A stretch of 64,000 nucleotides of DNA from Teratosphaeria epicoccoides (Eukaryota > Ascomycota > Dothideomycetes > Mycosphaerellales > Teratosphaeriaceae): the NCBI GenBank assembly GCA_021401465.1, contig JADDMT010000068.1, positions 62,001 to 126,000 on the forward strand, given 5' to 3'. The notes beneath the pieces were generated by a model, which saw nothing but the letters and a program-made list of their open reading frames with translations, did not search any database and was not told the origin of the DNA. Within the stretch, counting starts at the first letter, position 1; each line of letters opens with the position of its first letter. The position numbers and the translations under genes are program-made. Below are positions 32,427 through 44,490 of the stretch, piece after piece.

Positions 32427-35400
32427 TTAGGATCTTCTTCCTAGGTTCGTTCCTTTCTCGAAACTTCGTATCTTTTGCTAACAGTTTCGCAGGTGTTCTA
32501 GGGGTTCCTAGGTGTTCTCGGTACTCCCATATCCTTCCCATTTTACTAAGTACTCTTACTGTCCGTCCCGCTAGCGAGTGTCGATAATCCTTTCGACAGA
32601 GTACTCTGGTTCTTCTACTTCAGGGTCGAGTAGTAAGGGTTCTAATTACAGTGCAGCGTCCGGCGCTGCTTGTTCTAGCAGAGAGACATAGAACATAGGG
32701 TGTATTCTCATCTGCTCGGGTAGCTGTAATTCAAAATTGACTGGTCCTGTCTTAGCCTTGATCCTGAATGGTCCTAGTTTTACAGCGTCTAGTTTTTTAC
32801 TCGGTTTGTCTAATTTAATGTGACAGCGGAGGAGATACACCTTGTCCCCCTCCTTTAGAATTAGTCCCTCAATTCTCTTACGATTCGCGTACCGTGCCAT
32901 GTTCTACTAATAGAACTGCAGGTCGAGTCGTGCTTCTGTTTACAGTCAGCGTAGATGTTCTACTCGTCCAAGTGCTACTAGGTTCGGATTACTAGCTAAG
33001 ACGTCTAGAATGTCTTCTATAGCTGATCTATACGCCATCTGAAATGGCGAGAGTCCTGTCGACTCTGCCGGCGTACTATTATACGCGAGCTGTGCCATTA
33101 GCAACAACTCTACCTAGTTGTTCTAGTCCCTATTAACATAGGATCGAAGGTACTATTCTAACGTCTGATTTAGGCGTTCTGTCTGTCTATCTGTCTAAGG
33201 GTAGAAGGAAGTACTTAATCGATGTTTGACCTAGAATTGTCTCATTAGGGCTCTCTAGAAGTTAGAGGTAAACACGGATCCTCGATCCGTTACTAGGTCC
33301 TATAGCATGCCATGTAACGCTACTACCCATTTGATGAAGACATGCGCGATATCTTCAGTCTTGAAGTCTTCGCGGTAAGGGATAAATTTCCCGAACTTAG
33401 TGAATTAGTCGACTACTACCATGATCCTGTCGAAGAACTCATTAGTAGCAGGTTCTCTCGACTAAGGTAGTTTAACGATAAAATCCATAGCGAGCGATTC
33501 CTATAGCCGTTAAGGTACCTTTAGTAGTCGTAGTAGCCTATACGGTCTATGACGGTCGTGCTTACTTCGTTAGTAAGTTACACATCGACAGACGTAGTCC
33601 TTGATTGCCTTGCTCATCCTAGGGAAGTAATATTCTTGTCGAAGAATTTGCTTCATTTTAGACACTCCCGGGTGTCCTGCCTGAGGTACGTCGTGTCGGA
33701 GGCGTAGTAGTTCTGATTGTAAAGACATTAGCATGTATACTAATCCTTGAAACAGAAGGATTCCGTCTTCGTCTTCCTAATCCTCCTGTCTATTAATGTC
33801 GTCGCGGACAGCGAGTGCAGTTAGGTCATGGATTAGGGCGTTCTTCAGGTCGTCCTGAAACCTACTAGTCTATTTGAGAGTCGTGGCCGCAAGTTAGTTG
33901 ACTCCTAGCGTGCTATCGCTATTTTCCTAGAGAACAGCATGTTTCTCCTGCTTCACGCCCTTCATGTAGTCTGTCTAGCGGCTAAGTGTATCGGCGCGTG
34001 CGTTATTAGTCCCCTTATAATAGACGATCTTGCAGTTAAAACTAGAGAGCTCCTCGCTCTACCGAACCTGTTGTCAGTTTAACTCTTTCGTCGTTGTAGA
34101 GTATCGCAAGTTCTCATGGTCTGTGTAGACTATGACCTAGTGCTTAGAACCTTCTAAGTAGACTCGCTAGGCCTTGTAGGCGTCTACTATGGCTAGAAGT
34201 TCTTTGTCATGGACGTCATAACAGAGTTCTAGTCCAGACAATTTCCTCGAGTAGTAGGCGACTAGCTGTAGTCGTCTACTCGGTCCTAGTTAACTCAAGC
34301 ATGCCCCGAGTGCTACGTCGGAGGCATCTGTTTCGACTATGATAGGCTTATCTAGGTCGAACATAAGTAAGATCAGCTAATCTGTAAATTGTTACTTGAG
34401 TTCCTTGAAGGCATTCTGTTAGGCGTCGTCCTATACGAATAGTGTATCCTTCGTCGTAAGAGTCATAAGTAGTGCCGTGATCTTCGAATAGTTTGCTACA
34501 AATCTCCTGTAGAAGTTAGCGAATCTAAGGAAGGACTATACTTCCTTAACATTAGTCGGCGTAGGCTACTCTTTTACGACCTAGACTTTCTTAGTGTCTA
34601 TCTTGATTCTATTCCATGCTACTACGTAGCTAAGGAATTGTACTTCCTGCTTATGAAACTCGCTCTTCTGCGGCTTGACTTTTAGTCAGTAGTCCTAGAG
34701 TTTCTGAAGTACCTTACGTACGTGAGTCCTATGTTCTTCGATCGTCCGGGAATAGACGAGGATGTCGTCTAGGTATATAACTACAAAGACGTCGAGGTAC
34801 TCTCGTAGCACATTGTTAATAAATGCCTGCTATGTAGCTAGGGCGTTTGTTAACCTAAATGGCATGACTATGTACTCGTAGTGCCTAAACCTAGTTCGGA
34901 ACGCGGTCTTCTATTCTTCGCCTTCCTTAATTCGAATTCGATTATACGCTCTAGGTATGTCGAACTTCGAGAACCATATTACTCCTTGCAGGCGGTCCTG
35001 TAATTCCGAGAGCAAAGGAAGCAGATAACTATTCTTTATCGTGATGTCGTTTAATCTACGATAATCTACGTAGAGTCGCTAGTTATCTTCCCCCTTAGGC
35101 ACAAACAGGATCAGATATCCGGCTAGGGACTACGACTCGCGAATGAAGCCTTTCTGGAGGTTGTCTTCTAGGTATTTCCGGAGAATCTCTAGTTTCGCTG
35201 CTAATAACGGGCGAACTAGTTGCTTCGTCAGTGTCTTGCTAGGGAGTAAGGGTATCCCGTAGTCCTACTCCTAGTGTTCTGGCAGAGCTTCTTAGTCGGG
35301 TTCTTCCTTAAAAAGAGTAGCGAACTCTTTATACTTATCAGGAACTGTAAATTCGACCCTGACTTCCGATTACGTTGCTTTGACCTATAGGACGTGTACT

Positions 35401-35940
35401 TCCTGTTCTAGATCCTCGATAGCGGCTACTATCTCGCTTGAAGTCATAGCACATATTTCGATCTTGCCTAGTGCGTCGTGTACTACAGGTAGAGGTATCG
35501 ATCTTGAGAGTTCTGGGAACTAGATCCTCTCATTCTTCTAGTCGATATAGGGGTTGGCGTTCCTTAGCCATAGCAACCCTAGTACTACATCTAAGCCTAG
35601 CGACTCCGTGATGTCAAACTAGAGCATCTCTTGGTAGCGTCCTATCCGTAGAGGCATCATCTCGGTCTCCTCGTTAACTACTCCTTAGTTGTACGTGACC
35701 GGCTTTCTATCGATCGCTTGTAGCGAGAAAGCATTTGTTTTCGCCTGTAGCTTTATCCTAGCTGTCCTGGCGAACTTGGGCGTCATGAAGATTCTAGTAC
35801 ATCCTGAATCTATTAAGGCCCTGGCTAGCGTCTCGTCGATGTGTAACTATACTCTAAGGTTGTTCGCGTATCTGGCGCCGATCGCGGCACATCGTTACAG
35901 CCCTGTCTAGTCTGTCTGTAGGTCTAATTTCAGCGGACCT
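32427..35940 (-). pseudogene. D2 pol: protease, RT, RNase H, integrase, chromodomain
   Basis: One minus-strand frame holds, in order, protease (DSG at 35802-35810 in ALIDSGCTRIFM), reverse transcriptase (YLDD at 34764-34775, VVIYLDDILVYSR), RNase H (VETDAS), integrase with an HHCC zinc part (HDVPQAGHPG, then CRCVTY; about 33580-33720), catalytic segments MDFIVKLP and TDRGSVFTSNF and an intact Glu in TERLNQTLE, a GPFRI module (32646-32900 open) and a chromodomain (EYLVKWEGYG to EPLEHL, about 32440-32600) ending at TAA 32427-32429. All positions tested are in the same phase. Remaining stops are TAG (Gln/Trp) and rare TAA. It is probably expressed by frameshift from gag, which is in another phase. 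Confidence 0.9.
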
Positions 35941-37479
35941 CGTCGTTTCCCGAATAACTGTCTTCACGGACTAGTTTAGGGATCGTGTAGTCTTAGCTTC
36001 TTCTGTAAGCGTTACCGTTTTCTGGCCTAAGAGATCGTTCCCGTTCTTGGCCTCGCTGTTCCTGCGCGTTCCTTGCGTACTCTATCTTTAAATAATAGAC
36101 TCGGAGTCGTAGCGCTCGTGGAATCTGAATACCTTCGTGGGTTAGGTAGCCTCCCTAGGGCGTGAACTCTACCCTAAACGGTACAATTTCTTGGACAACT
36201 TTCTGATGCGCGTGAGGTTAAGCTACGACTAGTAGTCTCCTCAGGTGTCGTCGCATACGGTCGGCTAGTTCGTCATACTAAAGCTAGTCGACGTGTTGTA
36301 CTCCATTAATCCATGGGTAAGCCTAAGCCTACTAGTTCTGTATGATTTGGATAATGTCAAGTCCGATGTCATGCGGCAGTATGGCCTATCGCTCTATGCT
36401 CTCGTCTTCCTCGGAATCAGGAATGACGGCTTCGACAAGCTCGTAGTTGTCGTCCGAACCTTCTTCTTCTTCTTCTAGTTCCTGTTCTCTCAGGACTGTC
36501 ATACTAGAAGGTATACCCCTTAGCGCACAGATTGACTATGCCTTGTTTCGGCTAGGGTACTATCCGGAACTATCTTTATCACTCCTGTGAATTCGACAAT
36601 CGTCGTCGTAGTACGCAGTCTAAGTAAGTGCGGCATAGTCCGGTTCTCGAGTAGCGGCGACCTTTTGCTTAGGTGCCGTTGTTGTCGCGCGAGCCTGCTC
36701 TATCCTAGGCAGCTCTTGTCGTTGCTTCTTAGCAAAACATTCGCGGGAAAAGTGTCCTTTCTTTCCGCAGTTGTGGCACTCGAGATTACTCTTGTCGAAC
36801 GGCTTCTTTAGACTATTCTAGGGAGGAGAGCCCTTCTGCGGCTTTCCTTGGGGTCCATTCCTCGGACGCCCCTTAGTCGCATCTAACTCTATAGGTTAGA
36901 GACTATAGTAATCGCTTCGCCACTTTAGTGCTAATCGTTAGACCTTATGGTTAGCCTGCGCTAGCTTGCGATTTCCATGTTGTCGTTCTTACTGTCGTTC
37001 CTAGATGCGATTATCGATTCTAATCGCGAGATCGCTTATCTCCTTGAATGTCGTTAGCCGATCTCCTCGGGCAATTTCGTCTTTAACTGTCTCCTTTAGT
37101 CCCTAGTAGAACTAAGCGGCTAAAGCGTTATCATTCTAGTCGACTCGAGCAGAGAGGGTCTGAAAGTCCGCGCGGTACTTCGTGGCGGAACCCTTCTGCT
37201 AGATTCCTAGGAGAGCTCTTTCGGCCTCTTGTTACTTATTACCGAGCCCGAACGCTTCGCGTAATGCCTTAAACAAAGACTTGTCTAAGTTAAGAATCTC
37301 CCTAGTCGTCGTCTTCCTAGCTTTAGCGCTACTAACATGATCTAGATAATCTGTCAGATGAGGCTAGATAAACTCGAACGCTAGTCCCTTCAGGTAAGAG
37401 ACAATGTACATCATTTACTTATGATGTGTTGTAAACTGTTCCGTATCTACGTTAAATGCTAACTAGCATTGTAGGATAA
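35930..37479 (-). pseudogene. D2 gag, main part
   Basis: This is the capsid/nucleocapsid precursor, continued from the 5' piece at 45649-45765. Without A3 the frame is 1662 bp (554 codons including the TGA at 35930-35932). It contains the retrotransposon gag-like core (YLKGLAFEFI, ARKTTTREILNLDKSLFKAL, DFQTLSARVD), an intact zinc knuckle CHNCGKKGHFSREC (about 36737-36778) and a long acidic tail (ELEEEEEGSDDNYELVEAV). Pol follows in a phase consistent with a -1 shift near 35935. Stops are few and of RIP type. Confidence 0.88.
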
Positions 37480-37839
37480 TGATACGGTTGATACTAGGGG
37501 ACCATTTGAACCGCATGGGTTCTAATAGCCACCCTTGGCATGTAGTGACCCTGCCACATATGGCAAGGGGGTCCTTCGTACATACGTTAGCTCATATGTC
37601 GTCTAAGTAGGATCAGTTGTCGACGTAGGACGCCCCTACGTCGCTGACCCTACAGTACCCCTACGGGGTTAGGCTTAGACATGCTTTCCCTAATTAAGGA
37701 GCGTCAGGGGTTATAAGCACCCTTAGCGCCACCTCTGCGATAAGCAGAAAGCAGCGCTGTCTTGTACCTACTAAAAGGTCGGATTACTCTGTCACACTGC
37801 GAGATATTTTCATATCATATAGCACATACATCTATATTA
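37480..37839 (+). repeat. A3 5' LTR
   Basis: The LTR runs TGATACGG..TATATTA. A TATA-like TTATAAG lies about 30 bp before AGAAAGCAG (37746-37754), a good place for the transcript start. That nonamer is the exact complement of CTGCTTTCT at 37843-37851, just 3 bp inside the leader, suggesting self-priming of reverse transcription. Confidence 0.94.
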
Positions 37840-37888
37840 GTTCTGCTTTCTCCCCCCTGCTTTGCAGTCTAGCAGAGAATACTACGAT
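37840..37888 (+). promoter_or_regulatory. A3 leader with putative self-primer binding site
   Basis: The leader GTTCTGCTTTCTCCCCCC follows the LTR directly. It lacks the TGG start expected for a tRNA-type primer site. CTGCTTTCT (37843-37851) pairs with LTR bases 37746-37754. A local hairpin CTGC-TTTG-CAG follows. The leader ends at the gag-pol ATG 37889. Confidence 0.6.
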
Positions 37889-40800
37889 ATGTCTAGAGTA
37901 CTACGAACTCGCAACTAACGCGTAGCGAGCGCCATCCTAAGCGCCCGCGATAGCGAAGCTAGCCTGAGTAACTAGCCCGCAGAAGTACCCGCTACAAGCG
38001 ACACTGCATCGAGCGACAGTTCCGCTAGAGGACAATTACGCGGCGGACTAGGCAATAGACCCCCTGCATAGGGACTACAGCTAACCCTGACTATCGACCT
38101 GGCCCTTGTAGCCATGATTGTCGATTAGGTCGCGAACTGCCTTGCAAACTAGAGCTAGAGCCGCACTGCTCCTAGTAGCGACAACAGCGAGGACGACGAA
38201 GACGTCGCCATAAGTAGTACTAACGAACTAGCGGACGAAGAAATCTAGCGAGATTTCACGCTAGGGACCCGCGAAGACAACTTACTAGGAGGCGCAGACC
38301 CTCCGCGTGTGCCCGCGAACTTAGTGCCTGAATTCGGGGCCATAGTAGGCTAACTAGGAGGTAGTCGTAACGCACGTAACCTGAAGCCGTTCAAGGGAGA
38401 CACCTTGAAGGAGGCTCGAACTTTCTTGCAGGCATGTAAGGCAGTTTTCGTGCTTAACCTACGCGGATATTCCACGGAGGGCAAACGAGTCGCCTTTAGT
38501 ATGATGTAGCTCGAAGAGGATAAGGAACCTCGCAACAATTAGCATGAGCGGTATGACCTTATGCGGGTCTATGACAGAACGTATACATAGGCGGACTTTC
38601 GCTAGTTCTGTGTCGACTAGGTCGAGGATCCGGGGAATCGCGCCCTTACTGTGTCTGTCGAGTACGAGAAGGCTAAGCAGGGGAAGGGACAAATAACCTC
38701 TAGCTTCGTAACCTACCTCGCCATGCTCGAGGGACAGATGCTACCCTATACCGAGACGTAACGCGTGCGGCACTTGCTCGTCAAACTTAATGACAATCTT
38801 CAGAACATAATCATGACTTTTCATGAACTTCCGACAACTTAGCAAGACCTTGTGTCCCTTGCGACACGTATGGAAATCACCTTGAAGCGAAATGGAAAAT
38901 CGGGTAGTAAGGACAATAAGCGTCTAAGCCCTGAGGACCTACTAAAGGGCCGCTATTACAAGCGCCCTAGGGGTCACGTCTAACGCGGTAGTTCATTCCG
39001 GAGGAGCAAGCCCTCTAAGCTAAAAGACAGTAGCGAGAAGCCTCCGAGTAGCTGCTACATCTGTGGAGCGAGGGACTACTAGGCGGCTCGCTGTCCTAAA
39101 CGAAGTAATAGGAAGAAGGTAAGCAAGGTGTCCGAAACCTCCCTAGAGGGGAGGCGAAAGAAGGACAAGCCCGAGACAACCGAATGGCTACCGCGGGTAT
39201 CCAAGCTGTCTGTCACCGATAGTGTAGACTCGTGGCCTGCGCGGCGCCTATCCGGCGCGGTCCGAGTTAATGGCTCGCTCGAGCTAGTAGACTATATGTT
39301 AGATGACCTTGCGGAGGTTAACGTGATACCCTAGAGGGTAATCGTACGGCTCGGTTTGAAGCCGATCCTAGGAGCCCTGCTGCCTACCATGAAGTCTTTT
39401 CAGGGCGAAGGCGTAGCGGCTCGAGGCGCGTACAACGTACGCCTCTAACTCGCGGACTCCTTAGGAGAAGTGCGCGAGACTAACGAAGTCTTCTACGCCG
39501 AAGACGTTCCTGATAAGGAGCTCCTGCTCGGCCGCCCTTAGCGCTACAAGCAGGGAGTCGTTGTTAATGGAGCTACTAACAACTAGTTCTATGGCTCTAT
39601 AGGCGAAGTTCCTGTAGTGCGGATACGTGACGCACATAGCTTCTACAAGGACATAAAGAAGGTCTAATGCGTGTATGCGGTCCGCATACGGAATGTCAAG
39701 GAAGACGTTACCCTTCCGCCTGAGTTAGAGGAATACGCCGATATTTTCGACGCAGAGGCTGCGGCCTATGCCCGGGCCCTAGACGCGGAACATGCGATTA
39801 ACCTTAAGGAGGGTTACAATCCTCCGCATCGACCTCTGTACCCTATGTCGGAATCGTAGCTCGAAACACTTCGAGACTACCTCTACAAGGCGCAAAGGAA
39901 CGCGTGGATCCGACGAAGCGACAGCGAGGCTAGAGCGTTAGTTATGTTCGTCCTGAAGAAGGACAACACGCTCCGCCTATACGTTGACTATAGGGGCCTT
40001 AACGCGGTGACCTAGAAGAACCGCTGCCCCCTACTACTTATTAGCGAGACGCTTGACCGCCTTAGTCGCGCCGCCATCTTCTTGTCTATCGACTTGAAGG
40101 ACGCCTACTACTAGATACCGATCCGAAAGAGCGACAAGTAGAAGACTACATTCTAAACGTAGTACAGACACTTTAAGTATATAGTGATGCTATTTAGCTT
40201 GACTAACGCACTAGCGACGTTCTAAGCGTATATCAACCGGGCCCTAGCCGGCCTCGTTGACACCTGCTACGTAGTGTATTTAGACGATATACTAGTCTAT
40301 TCCGACTCGAAGGAGGAGCATATGCGGCATCTAAGTATAGTGCTTAAACAGCTCCGCAAGTTCGCTCTGTACGCGAACCTAAAGAAGTGCTCATTCCTGA
40401 CAGATAGGATTAAGTTTCTCGGATACATCGTCTCTACAGAAGGAGTCATCATAGATGACTAAAGGGTGTCCGTAATCGCGGAGTAGCTATAGCCGACTAC
40501 CCTCCGAGAAGTGTAGGTGTTCCTAGGATTTACTAACTTCTACCGCAGATTCATACGATCTTACTCGAAGATCGTGGCTCCCCTCACGGCCCTCGCAAAG
40601 GGCGCGGTTTAAGGAAAAAAGCCAGGGAAAGTGCCTTAGGAGGAGGCTTAGAGCAAGGCCTTCTCTAAACTTAAAGCAGCTTTTCAAACTACGCCTATAC
40701 TTTAGCACTTTGACCTCGCTACGAAGATCCGGATAGAGACCGATGCTTCAAAATTCGTAATAGCCGCAATTATATCGCAGCTCTAGTCGCACGAAGGTAA

Positions 40801-42853
40801 TACGCGATAGTACCCGATTGCCTTCTAGTCGCGGAAGATGCAGGGCGCTAAGCTTAACTACAAGACTCACGACTAAGAGCTTTTAGCTATTGTTAACAGC
40901 TTCAAGGAGTACCGACACTACCTCGAAGGCGCAGCGTACCCTATTAAGGTGCTTACTGACTATAACAACCTTCGCGGCTTCATAGGCGTGAAGCAGCTAA
41001 GTAGTTAGCAAGCAAGGTAGGCGACTTTCCTTGCTAGCTTTAACTTCGTTATCTAGCATCGTTCTAGAAAGACGAATCTGGCTGATAGTCCTTTGCGACG
41101 ACCGGACTACGACACTAGGGAAGAGGGTAACTAACAGCTTCTCCCTACGCTGCAAACGAAGCTTGTAGTTTAGGGCGGCGATCTGTCGTTAGCTCCTCTT
41201 GTAGGTCGACTACGGGTCTAATAGGGCCTCACAGCCTCCGCTAGTAACGAACCCTCCTATCTGGCAGTTGTAGCGACCGTGTCTAGCTTGATCTATGCGG
41301 TAGTTAACCGGCTTATATGCAGTAAGCATGTAATGTCTAAAGAACCCTTTAAAGAAGTCTCGAGACTTATTCAGCGGTTGCAAGAGCGAGAACCGGAGTT
41401 AATTAATAAGGGTGTAGCCCTCTAGGACACTGCAGGCGGTCTGAAGTACTAGACTAAGTCAGGCGACTTGTAGTACTTTGACAATAGGCTCTACGTACCT
41501 GCTAACTACGCACTCCGTTCGCAGCTCCTCTATATTCATCATGACAATAAACTCGCGGGCCATTTTAGCGTAGAGAAGACAAACGCACTTCTCGGACGCA
41601 AATACTAGTAGCCTACGCTAGAACAGGATGTCTCTGACTATGTCAAATCCTGCTAGACGTGCCAGATTAGCAAATCTCGGCGCTATTGCCCCTACGGCGA
41701 TGCTTAGGCGCTCCTACTACTAGAGAGACTATAGCAAGACTTGACCATAGATTTCATTACTAATTTGCCGCTAGCAAAGTAGAAAGGCGATGTGGTTAAT
41801 GCTGTCCTTGTAGTAGTCGACTAATACTCGAAGATGAATATCTTCATCCTATGTACGAAAAAGTGCACAAGTAGCGAGCTTGCGCGGCTACTTCGCGACA
41901 AAGTCATATAGCGCTTTAGTGTCCTCCGAAGTATCCTATCAGATCGAGGTTCTGTCTTTACTAGTAAATACTAGCAAGAATTTGTGTTTGAGGCGCATGT
42001 CAAGTACCGCCTAAGTACAGCATTCCATCTACAGACTAATAGTCAGACTAAACGTATGAACTAGACTCTTAAGTAGTACCTTCGGTGCTACTACGCTAAG
42101 AACCAGGATGCCTAGGCCGACGTAATTCCTATGGCGGAATTTGCAGTTAATAACAGCGTGCATGCTACTATGCGCATGTCGCCATTTCAGATTCTTTATG
42201 GCTTTGATCTAGAAATACACCTAGAACCGCCTCGGGACGAGTCTTCTAAGGAGAGGGTGCTAGCTGCTGCGGAATTAGCGCGGCGTATGCGCGAGGTACA
42301 TTCAGTGCTAATAGAACACTAGAAAAAGGCCTCAGAATCCCAGATTAAACATAATAACGCCCGTGCTAAACCGATGTAGTACGCAGTTAGTACGAAGGTA
42401 TTACTGTTGACAAAGAATCTTAAGCTGAAACTTCCAAGCAAGAAGATGACGCTAAGGTTCGTCGGACCCTTCCGGATACGCGACGCGATAGGCTCGCAGG
42501 CGTACTGGCTATTATTACTATCGTCGTATCGTGTGCATGACGTCTTCTATGTATCTCTACTCGAACTATGGGTACAGCGCGAGGGCGAAGAGCCCGCGGA
42601 CCTAATGCTAGTAGCAGAAGAGAACGAAGAGTAGGAAGTCGAGGGTATTAAGGACAGTATGCGGCGTAAGGGCGTAATGTACTATCTAGTGAAGTAGAAA
42701 GGATACCTACCTAAGTACACACAATAGGTTCTAGCCGAAGACTGCAAGAACGCTCTAGAAGCTATTCGTGAATTCGAAGAGCGGAGGAGGCGTAAGCAGG
42801 GCTTAAGAAGGTCGATTCGTAGGAAGATGAGGGTTCTAGAGCAGAATTCTTAA
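37889..42853 (+). pseudogene. A3 gag-pol polyprotein, single frame, chromovirus type
   Basis: The frame spans 4965 bp (1654 codons, TAA at 42851-42853), interrupted only by RIP-type stops. Gag covers about residues 1-400. The zinc knuckle at residue 389 reads CYICGARDYWAARC with TAG as Trp, so the knuckle His is Tyr. The protease region at residue 472 reads LDDLAEVNVIP, an unusual DDL in place of DSG. RT has YLDDILVYS at residue 797, followed by RNase H and integrase (HHDN..GH, MDFITNLP, SDRGSVFTSKY). The third catalytic residue, residue 1388, is Lys (AAA) where Glu is expected in QTERMNQ. The chromodomain is near residue 1598 (MYYLVK-x-KGYLPKYTQ). A single fused ORF with a chromodomain recalls the Tf1/sushi group. 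It is inactive as it stands. Confidence 0.92.
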
Positions 42854-42993
42854 CACGTGTATGTAGCGCATGACGCGCGAAGCGACAACGAGAAGCAAAC
42901 GCCCTACTCATACATCATTGATGCCTAAAGGCACACCTAGAATAAACCCAAGAAGAACAAGAGACATGCTCGGATTAGCTTCGTAGCTAATGC

Positions 42994-44490
42994 TTAGCGA
43001 CTACTAGTTAGGGGCTTCCTGACTAAACCCGAAGCAGGAGAGTCTTTCTTGTTACGGTCCGCTAGGGACTACCTACCTGCACGGGGTCTACTAAACACCC
43101 CGAAGCGACTATAAGTAACAGGGGTAGCAACGCCACGAAGAGAGGCTAGTATCTTCTTCTTTAGTAGGTTGCGAGGGAGCTCGTCTTCGGAGCCTATAGT
43201 AGCCAGAGAACTAGCGACACCCTTACCGCGCCTAGTCGCGACGACTACCTCATCCTTAGCATCAGAAGGCGAAGAGACTCGAGCGCGCTTGCGGCTGTCG
43301 CGCTCGGCCCTCGAGATTATCTTGCGCTTCTTGACACAAGTGTCGACTACATCATTAGACTCGGTGTCTCCCTTAGGCGCAACTAGTGTAGTGACACTAC
43401 AGCGCGAAGGGATCATGTTAGGACTAAAGGTATCCTAAGCGTCGTCATCCTCCTTATCCTCAAAGATCTAGCCTAGAGGCTTATGCCTTAGCGTCTTGAC
43501 AGACGCAGTACGGGTCGCAAGCAGGGAAGGCTTAGCTTCCTTGTCGCTAACCTTAATTTCGGCCCTGGCCCTCTTCTTCTTCTTAGACAGTAGCGTCAAG
43601 GCGGCGTAGGCAGTAGCGCTACAATGTATTAGCTATACGCACGCGACAGGATTCGAGTAAGTAACTTACGGCTTAGTCCTTAGGACCGGCTTAGAGGCAG
43701 GCTGCCTCTCGGTACGGCGCTAGGGCGTAGCCTTAGTAGCAGGAGTAGCGAATTACTTGATAACCTTCTTGTAGATCATCCGCGTTTCGAAGTCATCGTT
43801 AATAGAGGCAAGGGCCCCGAGTTGCTAACGCTAACAGCTAGTCGGATATTTCTCGACGCTAATGTTAGCCTAGCGGAGAAAGTTAGCATTTATACTTAGA
43901 GGGTACCTGTACTATATGCGTACTATAGCGAAGGTCTCGACCCTAACAGTTAGCACCTTTAAGATCTTCTAGACTAAGTCTGCGATTAGACCTAGACAAA
44001 CGTTTTCGCCTATTAGCAGAGAGTCGAAGCGAACGCCGCCATGAGAATGGTTAGTAGTCGCAGTAAAGCACGAGAGGGCGCCAAGCAGGTAGGCGAGTAC
44101 CTTGCGGTACTTAGCCTGTAGCCTGTTTATAGTTAGAGTGCCTTCGGCAATCCCCTCGTCACGCGTACTCTAGAAGTCATCGATGTTACGGCAGAGCTAG
44201 TTGTACTCGCCGTATACCTCTTTAGGGAGGTCTTGGCATTTTTGATGCTTGCTATTATAGTTGACATAATTGCGGTAGACACTGCCCTTATTAAACCTGC
44301 TGACGCAGATCTTGGCTACGCTTCAGTTAGTACAAGTCACGCATACCTCGCGGGTAGGGGACGCCTTACTAACACGCAGAGGAGAGATGTGTGTAGCTTG
44401 GCTACTAAGGTTGTCAAGGCATTGTCAACACGAGCGACAATCGCGGGCAGAGCAAGTAGCGTCGAACTTAGTCTGTAGCACATGAGCCAT
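42994..44490 (-). pseudogene. Opposite-strand ORF of element A (A3 copy), Cys-rich protein
   Basis: The frame from ATG 44488-44490 to TAA 42994-42996 is 1497 bp (498 codons), broken only by TAG codons and one TGA; A4 has exactly the same length. The apparent stop at 43069-43071 is CAG in A4, so it is a RIP stop. The N-terminal 110 residues are Cys-rich (CSARDCRSC, VCVTCTN, KICVSRF, then YVNYNSKHQKC with Tyr where Cys is likely). They are followed by KEVYGEYNQLCRNIDDF and TINRLQAKYRKVLAYLLGAL, and a basic, Ser-rich C-terminus (KKRKIISRAERDSRKRAR). This looks like a zinc-binding, nucleic-acid-associated protein; the family is not recognised. The upstream region on its own strand has a pyrimidine-rich CTTCTTCTTT and AATCAATCAATC leader, typical of fungal 5' ends. 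Confidence 0.75.

Noticed and set aside
36293..36811. Two plus-strand ORFs in the D2 gag region
   Set aside because: The minus strand here encodes gag with an intact zinc knuckle and acidic tail; the Phe-rich plus translation is the complement of its poly-Glu run.
14708..42853. A nonstandard genetic code with TAG as a sense codon, suggested by frames open except for TAG
   Set aside because: TAG stands for both Gln and Trp positions, TAA replaces Arg (CGA), and the same copies show His to Tyr, Cys to Tyr and lost ATG. A4 has CAG where A3 has TAG. RIP explains all of these.
43169..43438. Plus-strand ORF of 89 codons in A3
   Set aside because: It overlaps the basic C-terminal part of the minus-strand ORF, which is conserved in length in A4; the plus ORF has no independent support.
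44233..44478. Plus-strand ORF of 81 codons, also in A1 (21421-21612)
   Set aside because: It lies opposite the Cys-rich N-terminus of the 498-codon minus-strand ORF and is not continuous in A4; treated as its complement shadow.
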